The notes beneath the pieces are model-generated. The model worked only from the letters and a program-made list of their open reading frames with translations. It was not told where the DNA came from and did no database searches. A program made the position numbers and the translations under genes. Positions 16,226-25,089 of a stretch of DNA of 42,079 nt are shown here, piece by piece. The stretch is from Bacteroidales bacterium (GTDB lineage: Bacteria > Bacteroidota > Bacteroidia > Bacteroidales > UBA932), in assembly GCA_017962705.1 (NCBI GenBank), contig JAGCUV010000130.1, positions 1 through 42,079 of the forward strand, written 5' to 3'. The stretch's first letter is position 1; each line of letters begins with the position of its first letter.

Positions 16226-18372
16226 TTCAACACAATTTTGACAACGTTTCCTTTATTATAACGGGTCCCTGCTGCCGGAGACTGACTCCGCACGCGCCCG
16301 ATTCCCTCATATTCACACGTATATCCACTGTTCTCAATCATCCAGATGGCATCTGACAAACCACGGTCTTTGACATCGGGCACCAACGGGGTGTCCGACG
16401 CCGAAATGACGGGGATTTCTTTGTTGCTTTTCCCGATTCTGCTGCGTCCCTTGATAATTTCCCCATTTTCGGTATCCATGGCATACAGGGCATCGGCAAC
16501 CGCCCGGACCGTGTTGGCAAAGACGCTTCCGTAGAGGCTCACCTGACGGATATCCTGGTAGCCAACTGCCATCAGAGTGTATTGGGGGTTTTCCGCCGGG
16601 AAGAATCCGATGAAGGTGCCGATGTTCTTGGTCTTTCCGTCTTCCATCGTGACGGCTTTGTTGTTTCTGCTGGTAAAGGTAAGGCGTCCCGTACCGGTTT
16701 TTCCGGCAAAACGGTAAGGAGCGTTGCGAAAAGCCCAATAGGCGGTACCCTTCTTTCCTTCGGTCACGCGGCAGAGCCCTTTGGTAAGGGTGTCGGCCAC
16801 ATCTTTGCGGCAGATATGTTCGTCAATGACTTTCGGCCCGATGGTTTCAATGATCTTTCCGTCTTTTTGTATGGCTTCCACCAGATAAGGCTTCATCATC
16901 CGGCCCCTGCCGGCAATGGCGTTGTAGAATGTGAGGGTGTGCAGGGGGCAGAGATCGATACTGCTGCCGATGGCGATGTTGGGCATCGTGCTGCCGCTCC
17001 AGGACCGTTCTCCCGGCCGGGGAATATAGGGTTTTTGCAGACCTTCGATGTCAAAGTCGAAGTTCTCGTCAAGGTGGAAGGCGTGCAGGTGCTCGCGGAA
17101 TTGTTCCGGATGCTGGCGGTAGTGCTGGTAGACCAGGGTGGAGAAAACAATGTTGGAGGAAATCTCCAGGCCTTCTCCGATGCAGATGCGTTTGTCGGGA
17201 TAGAGCCTGACGCCCGTATGCATCTGGTCGTCGCATTTCCAGCCTTGGAATTGATAGACGCCGCCATAGGTGCTCACGGTGTCGTTGAGGGCTACTTTCC
17301 CGTCTTCGAGCAGGGCCATCAGGCTGGCGGCCTTGAACACGGAGCCGGTGGCACCTTTGTACAGCACGGCGTAGTTGTAATTCTCCCGGTAGCGTCCGTC
17401 GTCGTCCCGTTTGAGATTGACCATCGCCTTGATGGCTCCGGTGGCGACCTCCATCACCATCATACAGCCGCCTTCGATATCCCCTCGGGTGGCGAAGGTT
17501 TTGCGTAACTCGCGGTCGCAGATGTTCTGGATATCGACATCCAGCGTGGTGCGGACATCATAGCCGTCTTTGACAGGAATGCGTTTGCTGCGATGGTCCA
17601 CAATCTGTTGTTTGCCGTCAGCCCGGATAAGGCTTTCCAATCCCGGGGTGCCGCGCAACAAACTGTCATAACTGTATTCGATGCCGGTTTTGCTGCCGTC
17701 CGGATTTCCTTTCTTGGGCAGAAAACCGATGGTCTTGCGAGCCAGCGCGCCATACGGGTAGTCGCGTACGATTTCTTCGTCGATAATGAGACCGCTTTTA
17801 TAGCGTCCTTCGCGGGCAAGCGGGAGTTTGCGGATGGCTTCTTTGGTTTCATAATCGATGAATTCCGCCAGTTTGAACTGACGTTTCTTGCCGGATTCCC
17901 GGCGGGCGATGATTTCCGCATAGAGGGCCTGTCCGTCTTTGCCAATCAGTTTCCCGATGCCCAGGCACATCTGCTGGGCTTTCTGCCGCCAGATGCGTTC
18001 CATTTCAATTCCCGTCCTGAAACAGACAGAGTCACGACGTCCGACCTTGATGGTCTCCTTGAAGAATTTCTCCGTACGCTTCTCGTCAAATTCATTTTTG
18101 CGGATGGCACAGTCGATGGTGATGTGGTAATTGGGGATGGCCAGGGCCAACGGACGTCCATCGGAGGCCAGGATATTGCCCCGGACGGGCTTGACGACGC
18201 GTTCCTGGGGTTGGGCGCGGAAAAAGTCCCGGGTCTTTTCGTCCGGCTGCCAGAAAAACTGGATATGGATGATTCCATAGATGGCTATCAGGGAACAGAA
18301 AAAGTAGATGACGTGGAAAATCGTCATCGAAATGCCCGTGGCATTGTATTTTCTCTTTTTGCGTATTCCCAT
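16222..18372 (-). CDS. ftsI: Division transpeptidase FtsI/PBP3 with PASTA domain
   Basis: 716 residues from the ATG at 18372. A 21-residue upstream extension would run into ftsL and looks non-coding. A basic N-terminus precedes one membrane segment (about residues 16-38). Then come the PBP dimerisation domain (VKPVRGNILASDGRPLA) and the transpeptidase domain with SxxK at S344-K347 (GSVFK), an SSN motif, and KTG at K558 (AGKTGTG). The last ~60 residues, VPDVKDRGLSDAIWMIENSG and on to KIVLK, form a PASTA domain. It cross-links septal peptidoglycan with FtsW. A 10-nt gap separates it from ftsL, and it overlaps murE by 4 nt. Confidence 0.95.
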   Translation of the reverse strand: MGIRKKRKYNATGISMTIFHVIYFFCSLIAIYGIIHIQFFWQPDEKTRDFFRAQPQERVVKPVRGNILASDGRPLALAIPNYHITIDCAIRKNEFDEKRTEKFFKETIKVGRRDSVCFRTGIEMERIWRQKAQQMCLGIGKLIGKDGQALYAEIIARRESGKKRQFKLAEFIDYETKEAIRKLPLAREGRYKSGLIIDEEIVRDYPYGALARKTIGFLPKKGNPDGSKTGIEYSYDSLLRGTPGLESLIRADGKQQIVDHRSKRIPVKDGYDVRTTLDVDIQNICDRELRKTFATRGDIEGGCMMVMEVATGAIKAMVNLKRDDDGRYRENYNYAVLYKGATGSVFKAASLMALLEDGKVALNDTVSTYGGVYQFQGWKCDDQMHTGVRLYPDKRICIGEGLEISSNIVFSTLVYQHYRQHPEQFREHLHAFHLDENFDFDIEGLQKPYIPRPGERSWSGSTMPNIAIGSSIDLCPLHTLTFYNAIAGRGRMMKPYLVEAIQKDGKIIETIGPKVIDEHICRKDVADTLTKGLCRVTEGKKGTAYWAFRNAPYRFAGKTGTGRLTFTSRNNKAVTMEDGKTKNIGTFIGFFPAENPQYTLMAVGYQDIRQVSLYGSVFANTVRAVADALYAMDTENGEIIKGRSRIGKSNKEIPVISASDTPLVPDVKDRGLSDAIWMIENSGYTCEYEGIGRVRSQSPAAGTRYNKGNVVKIVLK

Positions 18373-18382
18373 CTTTTTCGCG

Positions 18383-18712
18383 TCAGTCTTGAATCCGTGT
18401 GGCGGGTTTGTCGGGCAGATGGATGTCAATGCCACCGTCCTTGAGGGCTTTTTCTATATTTTCCAATTTCCGCTGAGCGGCATAGCTCTTCGTTTTGAGG
18501 GCCAGTTCGATTTTCAGTTCCTCGATGCGGATTTTGTTTTTTTCCACCTTGGAAAGGGTGGCGTCGATGAAAATGCCGAGCACGATATAGAGGGTGATGG
18601 CGCCGACGACGCAGGCAATCTGCGGCAGATAGTGCCCAATCTTGAAGGTGGACAGAATATCGCCGGAGACGATCCCCCGCAACAATTTTCCTATGCCTTT
18701 CAGTACACGCAT
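18383..18712 (-). CDS. ftsL: FtsL-like division protein
   Basis: 109 residues from the ATG at 18712; in-frame codons further upstream overlap rsmH and look non-coding. One membrane segment (about residues 28-50, around IACVVGAITLYIVLGIFI) is followed by a predicted coiled coil (KVEKNKIRIEELKIELALK). This is the FtsL/DivIC topology. The call depends mainly on size, topology and position between rsmH and ftsI, because FtsL sequences diverge strongly. It probably acts in the FtsQLB-like complex that activates FtsWI. Confidence 0.8.
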   Translation of the reverse strand: MRVLKGIGKLLRGIVSGDILSTFKIGHYLPQIACVVGAITLYIVLGIFIDATLSKVEKNKIRIEELKIELALKTKSYAAQRKLENIEKALKDGGIDIHLPDKPATRIQD

Positions 18713-18747
18713 CGTTCCATATCTACTTTTTGTGGTCCCGTTTTCTT

Positions 18748-19665
18748 TTACAACTTGACGGCAACACGCATTTTGGCGCTGCGGGCGCGGGTGTTCTGCC
18801 CGATTTCCGCTTCCGTCGGGCAAACCATCTTGCCCAACGGTTTTAACGGGGCTTTCGACCGGCCGTACAAGTCTTTCTCCACCTCACCGGCGATGTTGCC
18901 GCTTTTGAAGAAATTTTTGACCATCCGGTCTTCCAGCGAATGGTAGGTGATAATGACCAGCCTTCCGCCCGTTTTCAGGATGGCCGCTGCGCCTTCCAGC
19001 ATTTTCTCCAGACTGCGCATCTCGTCATTGACTTCGATGCGTAAGGCCTGATAGACTTTTGCCAGATATTTGTGTCCGGCCACCGCCGGGGTTATGCTTT
19101 CCAACGCCCGGTTTAAATCGCCGGTCGTTACAATCTCGTGCTCTTTGCGTGCCCGCTCGATCAGTTGCGCCGCTTTCCGACTGTTCTCCACTTCTCCGTA
19201 CAAACGGAAGATTTGTTCCAACTTTTCCGGCTCACAGCCATTGACGATGTCCTGTGCCGTTTTTTCGCATTCCCGGTTCATCCGCATATCGAGCGGCGCG
19301 TCGAAACGGAACGAGAATCCGCGGTCGGCGGTGTCGAACTGGTGGGACGATACGCCCAGGTCTGCCAGTACTCCGTTCACGCCATCCGGGTCGCCCCTTT
19401 CATTCAATTCCGCTTTGACGAAGTTCTCGATAAAGCGAAAATTATGATGAATCAATAGGAGCCGCTCATCATCCGGCTTATTCTGCAGGGCGTCCTCATC
19501 CCGGTCAAAAGCAATCAGCCGACCCTTGGGGGACAGCTTTTTCAAAATTTCGCGGGAGTGTCCGCCGCCGCCAAAGGTGGCATCAACATACACTCCGTCC
19601 CACTCGCTCCCGACCAGTGCGCTGACACTTTCTTGAAGCAGAACCGCCTTGTGGTATTCTTCCAT
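18748..19665 (-). CDS. rsmH: 16S rRNA (cytosine1402-N4)-methyltransferase
   Basis: 305 residues. SAM-dependent methylation of N4 of C1402 in the ribosomal P site. The opening HKAVLLQESVSAL and the SAM loop DATFGGGGHSREIL are diagnostic, followed by GVLADLGVSSHQFD and RGFSFRFDAPLDMRM. It lies 11 nt after mraZ and 35 nt before ftsL, the standard dcw position. No anomaly was seen. Confidence 0.97.
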   Translation of the reverse strand: MEEYHKAVLLQESVSALVGSEWDGVYVDATFGGGGHSREILKKLSPKGRLIAFDRDEDALQNKPDDERLLLIHHNFRFIENFVKAELNERGDPDGVNGVLADLGVSSHQFDTADRGFSFRFDAPLDMRMNRECEKTAQDIVNGCEPEKLEQIFRLYGEVENSRKAAQLIERARKEHEIVTTGDLNRALESITPAVAGHKYLAKVYQALRIEVNDEMRSLEKMLEGAAAILKTGGRLVIITYHSLEDRMVKNFFKSGNIAGEVEKDLYGRSKAPLKPLGKMVCPTEAEIGQNTRARSAKMRVAVKL

Positions 19666-19676
19666 AGGCCCTCCTG

Positions 19677-20120
19677 CTATTTAGACAGTGTTTCAGCCAG
19701 TGCCGCCAATCCATCCGCCGTCAGGCTTTCGCGTTCGAAATTCTCTTTGGACCAGATCTCGATTTTGTGGTCGTTTCCGAAGAAAACAAGTTCTTTTTGA
19801 ACGCCAATTTCTTGTAACAGCTTCTTGGGGATGGTGATGCGTCCGAGTTTGCCGTCGGGCGCCACGAGTGCGCGGTTGCGCATATATTCTCGCCAAAACC
19901 GTGCGTGTTCGCGGTTGAAGAAGTTGAGCCGCGCCTTGAGTTCTTCGCTCTGCCGCTCCCACTCCTGGTAGGTGAACATTTCGAGACAGGGCTCATAGAC
20001 ATCTTTCCGGACAATCAGGCGCGTGTCGGTGGCGTCCATCAGCGATTTGAAGTCGGCAGGAAAGACCACTCTTCCCTTGTCGTCCAACTTCCCGATATAT
20101 TCGCCGATAAACTTAACCAT
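19677..20120 (-). CDS. mraZ: Transcriptional regulator MraZ
   Basis: 147 residues. AbrB-like DNA-binding protein forming rings, the first gene and regulator of the dcw cluster. It has two tandem MraZ repeats, each with the conserved D-x-K-G-R core: LDDKGRVVFPADFK near residue 12 and PDGKLGRITIPKKLL near residue 90. The start is 21 nt downstream of a -7 box. The 10-bp repeats just upstream (20155-20194) are the expected binding site, implying autoregulation. Confidence 0.96.
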   Translation of the reverse strand: MVKFIGEYIGKLDDKGRVVFPADFKSLMDATDTRLIVRKDVYEPCLEMFTYQEWERQSEELKARLNFFNREHARFWREYMRNRALVAPDGKLGRITIPKKLLQEIGVQKELVFFGNDHKIEIWSKENFERESLTADGLAALAETLSK

Positions 20121-20140
20121 AGTTCGATGTCAACTTGTCT

Positions 20141-20194
20141 GCAAATATAGAAAAAGTTTTCCATTTTCTTACACCTTTTTCCACTTTTTTACAC
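20141..20194 (-). promoter_or_regulatory. mraZ promoter and MraZ-box repeats
   Basis: On the minus strand TATATTTGC (20149-20141) is a perfect -7 element. Directly upstream lie four 10-bp direct repeats: GTGTAAAAAA, GTGGAAAAAG, GTGTAAGAAA and ATGGAAAACT (20194 down to 20155). MraZ of E. coli and Mycoplasma binds short TGG/GTGG-type repeats with the same 10-bp period, so this is very likely the MraZ operator. It occupies the -33 region, where no good TTG is seen. Confidence 0.75.
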
Positions 20195-20232
20195 AAATTT
20201 TTTTCGGGCAACGGGGGACGCCGTTTCGGGGA

Positions 20233-20286
20233 ATAAAAAAGGAAGAGAGCGGCCTCGGATTTTGTATCTCCAAGCGCCGCCCTCTT
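20233..20286 (-). terminator. Intrinsic terminator of the symporter operon
   Basis: On the minus strand AAGAGGGCGGC (20286-20276) can pair with GCCGCTCTCTT (20253-20243) over 11 positions with one G-U pair. It is followed by CC and TTTTTTATT. It lies just after the symporter stop at 20307 and separates this operon from mraZ. Confidence 0.75.
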
Positions 20287-20306
20287 GCTAATAAGAAGGC
20301 TGTCGA

Positions 20307-21662
20307 TTATTCCAGGCTGCCGACGAGGAAGTTGGCGACCATCACCATGACGAGGAGGATGGGGGCGATGTAGCGGATGATGAAATAAAGGACGTTGAAT
20401 ACCTTGCCGGACAGGGCGAGGGTGCCTTTGTTGGTCAGTTCCGCACGGACATCTTTCTTGCCCAGCTGCCAGCCGACGAACAGGCAGCCGAAGAGTCCGC
20501 AGATGGGCATCAGCAGGTTGGCGCAAAGTTGATCGACCGTGTTGAAGATAGTGAGGCCGAAAATCTTGACATGGGACAGCGGGCCGAAGGACAAACTGCT
20601 CAACGCGCCGATGACGATGGCGCCGCCCAGTACGATGCAGGCCGCTTTGATGCGCCCCATCTTCTTTTCGTCCACAAAGAAGGCGATGTTCGCTTCCATC
20701 AGCGAAACCGTCGAAGTCAAGGCGGCAATGACCAGCGCGAGGAAGAAAACGATGGCGCAGATGGAGCCGCCGGGCATCTTGGCGAAAATCATCGGCATCG
20801 TGTTGAAGGCAAGACCGGCTCCTTGTCCGGGGTCATAACCGAACGCGCAGGTGGCGGGCAGCATCGCCATTGAGGCGACCAAGGCGAACAGGAAGTCGAA
20901 GAAGGCCGTTTTGAAAGAAGAAGACAGGATGTTTTCATCCTCCGCCATATAGGAACCGTAGGTAATCATCACGCCGGCGCCCAGCGACATCGAATAAAAA
21001 GACTGTCCCATCGCTACGACGATCGTCTCCACGCCAAAAGGCGTCGAACCGAGATTGAACATCAGGTCCAGACCTTTGCTGGCTCCGGGCAGGGTCAACA
21101 CCCATACCGTGAGACCGACGATAATCAAGAACAGGACGGGCATCATATATTTGCTGAAGCGCTCGATGCCTCCTTTCACCCCGATGACAATCACGCCGGC
21201 AGTCGCCAGAAAGAACACCAGGGTCCAGATCAACGGAATCCAGGTGCCGGTAGAGAGGGTGGTGAACATACCGGCAATCTGATCGTGGCTGGAGTGGGCG
21301 AACTGGAAAGTCAGGGACTTGACCAGATAATCCAGTGTCCAACCCCCTACGACGCAGTAGTAGGAGAAAATCAGGAAAGGAACCGTCAGCGTCACAATCC
21401 CGACGAGTTTCCAGACGGAACGGCGGCCGTGCTCCTTGAAGGCCCGGTAGGCGTTGCTGCGGCTGAAACGTCCGAGAATCAGTTCGCAATTCAAAATGGG
21501 AACGGACAACAGCAGCATGCAAAGGATGTAGCAGAGCAAGAATGGCGCTCCGTATTTCCCTACGAGGAAAGGAAAACGCCAAATGTTGCCGAGTCCGACG
21601 GCGGAACCGACCAGCACCATCAAGGTACCCAACTTGGATGAAAATGTTTCTCTAGCGGCCAT
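20307..21662 (-). CDS. Sodium-dependent symporter (NSS/SNF family)
   Basis: 451 residues from the ATG at 21662, which overlaps the end of dfrA by 11 nt. A TTG nine bases upstream is a weaker alternative. Member of the neurotransmitter:sodium symporter family (LeuT/MhsT type). The TM1 signature GSAVGLGNIWRFPFLVGKYG includes the unwound substrate- and Na+-binding stretch, and about 11-12 hydrophobic segments follow. Such bacterial proteins import amino acids with Na+; the exact substrate cannot be told. It is last in a seven-gene operon and is followed by a terminator. Confidence 0.9.
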   Translation of the reverse strand: MAARETFSSKLGTLMVLVGSAVGLGNIWRFPFLVGKYGAPFLLCYILCMLLLSVPILNCELILGRFSRSNAYRAFKEHGRRSVWKLVGIVTLTVPFLIFSYYCVVGGWTLDYLVKSLTFQFAHSSHDQIAGMFTTLSTGTWIPLIWTLVFFLATAGVIVIGVKGGIERFSKYMMPVLFLIIVGLTVWVLTLPGASKGLDLMFNLGSTPFGVETIVVAMGQSFYSMSLGAGVMITYGSYMAEDENILSSSFKTAFFDFLFALVASMAMLPATCAFGYDPGQGAGLAFNTMPMIFAKMPGGSICAIVFFLALVIAALTSTVSLMEANIAFFVDEKKMGRIKAACIVLGGAIVIGALSSLSFGPLSHVKIFGLTIFNTVDQLCANLLMPICGLFGCLFVGWQLGKKDVRAELTNKGTLALSGKVFNVLYFIIRYIAPILLVMVMVANFLVGSLE

Positions 21663-22227
21663 AAATGACAAAATGATAAGTTAAATTGTTTTCGCTGTAA
21701 AGTTCGCTGCGGGAAAGTTCTCTATAAATTTTTTTATCGAATGCAGGAAAGAAAGTGTCCGCATCGGGACGGGTGGTATGCACTTCGGTCAGGTACAATT
21801 TGTCGCAGAGCGGGAGGGCCTGCTTGTAAAGGCTGCCGCCCCCCATTACGAAACATTGGTCCGGCTCGTCCACACGCCCCTCGAAAGGGGTGGATGCCGC
21901 CAACGCGAAGGCTTCCTCCAGGGTGGAAGCGTAGAGCAGATTGGCAGGCTGATTCGCCGGGGCGGATCCTTCACCGGCTGGCGGGCCGGAGGCGGCACTG
22001 AGCGGTGAACCGGAGCCCGTTTCCGGGGCTTTGCGCGTCAGCACGATGTTGAGACGCCTGGGCAGGGGACGGCCGATGGACTCATAGGTCTTGCGGCCCA
22101 TGATGACCGGATGCCCGCTGGTCAGGCGTTTGAAGTATTTCAGGTCCTCAGAAAGATGCCAGAGCAAATCATTGTCCTTGCCCAGGGCATAATCATCAGA
22201 GATCGCGGCTATCAGACATTTTTCCAT
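21652..22227 (-). CDS. dfrA: Dihydrofolate reductase
   Basis: 191 residues. NADPH-dependent reduction of dihydrofolate to tetrahydrofolate, which regenerates the cofactor consumed by ThyA next door. Visible are IAAISDDYALGKDNDLLWHL, catalytic D28 (SEDLKYFK), IMGRKTYESIGRPLP and the CFVMGGGSLYKQAL strand. It exceeds the usual ~160 residues because of a Gly/Ser/Ala/Pro-rich insertion at about residues 67-96 after LTRK, in a surface loop where other DHFRs have a short turn. It sits 2 nt after thyA and ends in TAG inside the symporter start region. Confidence 0.95.
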   Translation of the reverse strand: MEKCLIAAISDDYALGKDNDLLWHLSEDLKYFKRLTSGHPVIMGRKTYESIGRPLPRRLNIVLTRKAPETGSGSPLSAASGPPAGEGSAPANQPANLLYASTLEEAFALAASTPFEGRVDEPDQCFVMGGGSLYKQALPLCDKLYLTEVHTTRPDADTFFPAFDKKIYRELSRSELYSENNLTYHFVIYGR

Positions 22228-22229
22228 GA

Positions 22230-23024
22230 TTACACGGCTACGGGTGCGGGGATGCGCGGCCAGGGGTCGTAACCCTCCAGCGTGAAATCTTCGTACTGGA
22301 AATCAAAAATGCTCTTGACTTCCGGATTGAGTTTCATCACCGGCAGGGGACGGGGCTCGCGGGAGAGTTGGAGGGCCACCTGCTCGAAATGGTTGCGGTA
22401 GATGTGCGTGTCGCCCGTCGTGTGCACGAAGTCGCCCGGCTGCAGGCCGCAGACCTGGGCAATCATCATCGTCAGCAAAGCGTAGGAAGCGATGTTGAAG
22501 GGTACGCCCAGGAAGACATCCGCACTGCGTTGGTAGAGCTGGCAAGAGAGTTTGCCCTGCGCTACATAGAACTGGAACATCGTATGGCAGGGCGGCAACG
22601 CCATTTTGTCCACCTCCGCTACATTCCAGGCCGATACCAGCATACGCCGCGAGTCGGGATTCTTCTTGATCATTTCGACCACATTCGAGAGCTGGTCGAT
22701 GGTCTTACCGTCCGGGGTGGGCCATGAGCGCCACTGATGCCCGTACACGGGACCGAGTTCCCCGTTTTCGTCCGCCCACTCGTCCCAGATGGACACGCCG
22801 TGGTCTTTGAGATACTTGATGTTGGTATCGCCGGCGATGAACCACAATAGTTCGTAAATGATGCTCTTGAGGTGCACTTTCTTGGTGGTCAGCAAGGGGA
22901 AGCCTTGCGAAAGGTCGAAGCGCATCTGACGGCCGAACACGCTTTGGGTGCCTACGCCGGTGCGGTCTTCTTTCAGTACGCCGTTCTCACGGATGTCGCG
23001 GAGTAAATCGAGGTATTGTTTCAT
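22230..23024 (-). CDS. thyA: Thymidylate synthase
   Basis: 264 residues, the same length as E. coli ThyA. Converts dUMP to dTMP with methylene-tetrahydrofolate. The catalytic loop [12 protein letters not shown] puts the nucleophile at C146. [17 protein letters not shown] binds dUMP and the [12 protein letters not shown] loop is present. thyA and dfrA are adjacent (2 nt), a classic pairing. No promoter is visible in the 14 nt before it, so it depends on the upstream operon promoter. Confidence 0.97.
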   Translation of the reverse strand: MKQYLDLLRDIRENGVLKEDRTGVGTQSVFGRQMRFDLSQGFPLLTTKKVHLKSIIYELLWFIAGDTNIKYLKDHGVSIWDEWADENGELGPVYGHQWRSWPTPDGKTIDQLSNVVEMIKKNPDSRRMLVSAWNVAEVDKMALPPCHTMFQFYVAQGKLSCQLYQRSADVFLGVPFNIASYALLTMMIAQVCGLQPGDFVHTTGDTHIYRNHFEQVALQLSREPRPLPVMKLNPEVKSIFDFQYEDFTLEGYDPWPRIPAPVAV

Positions 23025-23038
23025 GGGGTAATTCCACT

Positions 23039-24109
23039 TTATTTGACAGTAAAAGCGAATATAATGGCCTGCTGGTAGGTCTCACCCGGACGGAGGACGG
23101 GGGAAGGATAGTCCGCCTTGTTGGGCGCGTCCGGGAAATTCTGGCACTCGATGGCCACCCCGTCATAATCTTTGTAGCGGTGTCCGTTCTTGCCGATGGG
23201 GCATCCGTTCAGCCAGTTGCCCGTGTAAACCTGCACGCCGGGCTGGGTGGTGGTCACTTTGACCGCAATCCCGCTCTCGGGGGCGTAAAGTTCGGCCGCG
23301 TCCTGCAACTGACCGGGTTGCGCACCGTCAATCACCCAGCAGTTGTCGTAGCCCTTGCCGAAACGCAAGGCGTCGAAATCGGCTTTGATTTCGGCTCCCA
23401 AAGTCTTGGGCGTGACGAAATCCATCGGCGTGCCTGCCACGGGGACGCTTTCGCCCAGCGGAATCAGACTGTCACTTGTCGGCAGCCATTCGGAGGCGTT
23501 GAGCGTGAGTTCGTGGTCGAAGATGTTGCCTTTCCCTTCTCCCTTAAGATTGAAATACACGTGGTTGGTCAGGTTCAAAACAGTCGGGGCGTCCGACTTT
23601 CCGCTTAGGGTAAGCGTCAGGCAGTTGTCCTCGCTCCACTCATAGCGGGCGACGACATCCACCGCGCCGGGATAGCCCATTTCGCCATCCTCCGCACTGT
23701 AGAGAAACTCCACCGCCTCGCCGTCGATACGGCTTTCCCACACCTGGTTCTGGAAGCCCTCGGGGCCGCCGTGCAGGTGATTGGGCCCGTTGTTGACGGG
23801 AAGTGTATATTCTTTGCCGTCCAGGGTGAAATGCCCCAGCGCAATGCGGTTGGCATAGCGGCCGGGAATCTTGCCGAAGCAAGGCCCGTCATAGAAATAA
23901 CTGTTCGCCTCGGAATACCCCAGCACCACATCGGTCGGTTTGCCGTTCTTGTCGGGCACGACGATGGAAACGATATTGGCACCGACGCTGCTCAGTTCCA
24001 CATAAGCGCCACTTTTGTTGGTCATCCGGTACAACCAGATGTCCTGGCCGTCGTTCTTTTTGCCGGGGGCCGTCCTGGACTTTCCCCAAAGGGTTTTCGT
24101 AAGGGTCAT
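23039..24109 (-). CDS. galM: Aldose 1-epimerase (mutarotase)
   Basis: 356 residues. Interconverts alpha and beta anomers of aldoses such as galactose. Motifs in order: [18 protein letters not shown] (catalytic His region), [10 protein letters not shown] (second His), and [10 protein letters not shown] with the catalytic Glu. There is no signal peptide, so it is cytoplasmic. The ATG overlaps the DUF5106 lipoprotein stop by 4 nt, which implies co-translation with an unrelated envelope gene. Confidence 0.94.
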   Translation of the reverse strand: MTLTKTLWGKSRTAPGKKNDGQDIWLYRMTNKSGAYVELSSVGANIVSIVVPDKNGKPTDVVLGYSEANSYFYDGPCFGKIPGRYANRIALGHFTLDGKEYTLPVNNGPNHLHGGPEGFQNQVWESRIDGEAVEFLYSAEDGEMGYPGAVDVVARYEWSEDNCLTLTLSGKSDAPTVLNLTNHVYFNLKGEGKGNIFDHELTLNASEWLPTSDSLIPLGESVPVAGTPMDFVTPKTLGAEIKADFDALRFGKGYDNCWVIDGAQPGQLQDAAELYAPESGIAVKVTTTQPGVQVYTGNWLNGCPIGKNGHRYKDYDGVAIECQNFPDAPNKADYPSPVLRPGETYQQAIIFAFTVK

Positions 24110-25089
24110 AGCAGGGTCTCCAGTTGGTGATACATTCTGTTTTCGGGTGCATCCTTGAGCACCACTTTCTTATCCTTGTCGAGCAGATAGAGCGAAGGAA
24201 TGGCCCGTACATCGTACAAATGGTCCGTCCGGATGACGAGATTGTGGTCGTAGCCGTTGTACCAGTTGTCGGGGTAATAGGGCATATAGTCGTACCAGCC
24301 CGTCATATCTTCGTCGATATACACATTGACCACCGCCAGTTTCTTGTCGGCAATCATCTGGTCCAGTCCCGGCATTGCCTTGAGCGTCTCGATGATGTCC
24401 TTGCAGGCGTGGCAGCCCGGATTGCTGAAAAAGAGCAGGGTCCAGTCAGCCTTGATGCCGTACAGGGTCCGTATGCGTCCGTTCTTGTCGGAAAATGCGA
24501 AGTCGGCGGCCTTTGTGCCGATGCGGTTGAGGGAACAGCCGGCGGCCTGTTTGGCGTATTTGGCGCGCTGGAGCGAGTCCTGCAACGGGCTCTCTGCCAG
24601 ACGACGGCATAGCGGCAGGTATATTTCCTCATCGCGCATCGGTGAATTGGGATCGTAAAGATAGCGGCAGGCGATATCCACTGTTCCTTCGTAGATATTG
24701 GAACTGCTGTCCGCCTGTTCGCACAGGACGAGACGGTCATAGAAACTGCCGACAGCCGTCTCATACGAGGCCGGTCCCGCCTCCATCATCACATACATCC
24801 AGTTGGAAAAGGCTTGTTCCACGTCTCCCTTCGCCACGCCGCCGATGTGAAGCGAGTCGCACAACAAACCGTGTTGCGTCGTATCGGCAAAGCGGTCCCA
24901 ATAATGTTTGAGCGTAAAAATCCGGGCTTCCACCTCGTTTTGGGAAAGGAGAGACGGGACACTGACCAGCGGAAACGCCCGTGTCCGCGCCTTTTCCTCC
25001 ACTGTACCCTTGCAGGAGACCGCCAGAAGGACCGTCGCCAGCAAATAAACGAATACGCGGAAAAATATGCGCTCAAACCTTTTCATCAT
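24106..25089 (-). CDS. DUF5106-type thioredoxin-like lipoprotein
   Basis: 327 residues. N-terminal lipoprotein signal with hydrophobic segment and lipobox ending AVSC, so C26 would be lipidated. The middle part is the helical domain found before thioredoxin folds in Bacteroidales (DUF5106-like). The C-terminal half is a thioredoxin-like domain with GCHAC (C226 and C229) after LLFFSNP and a cis-Pro segment AIPSLYLLD. It is probably a periplasmic-side thiol oxidoreductase or a sensor of redox state; the partner is unknown. It overlaps both the Na/Pi cotransporter gene and galM by 4 nt. Confidence 0.82.
   Translation of the reverse strand: MMKRFERIFFRVFVYLLATVLLAVSCKGTVEEKARTRAFPLVSVPSLLSQNEVEARIFTLKHYWDRFADTTQHGLLCDSLHIGGVAKGDVEQAFSNWMYVMMEAGPASYETAVGSFYDRLVLCEQADSSSNIYEGTVDIACRYLYDPNSPMRDEEIYLPLCRRLAESPLQDSLQRAKYAKQAAGCSLNRIGTKAADFAFSDKNGRIRTLYGIKADWTLLFFSNPGCHACKDIIETLKAMPGLDQMIADKKLAVVNVYIDEDMTGWYDYMPYYPDNWYNGYDHNLVIRTDHLYDVRAIPSLYLLDKDKKVVLKDAPENRMYHQLETLL

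Noticed and set aside
13766..16261. An 831-codon open frame on the plus strand
   Set aside because: It lies fully opposite mraY and murE, has no family motifs, and is the usual antisense shadow of GC-rich coding sequence. The same holds for 24981-26702, 7085-8212 and 5259-5999.
2225..20194. Absence of murF, ddl and murB from the division cluster as an anomaly
   Set aside because: To my knowledge this is the ordinary gene content of the dcw cluster in Bacteroidales, where these genes lie elsewhere.
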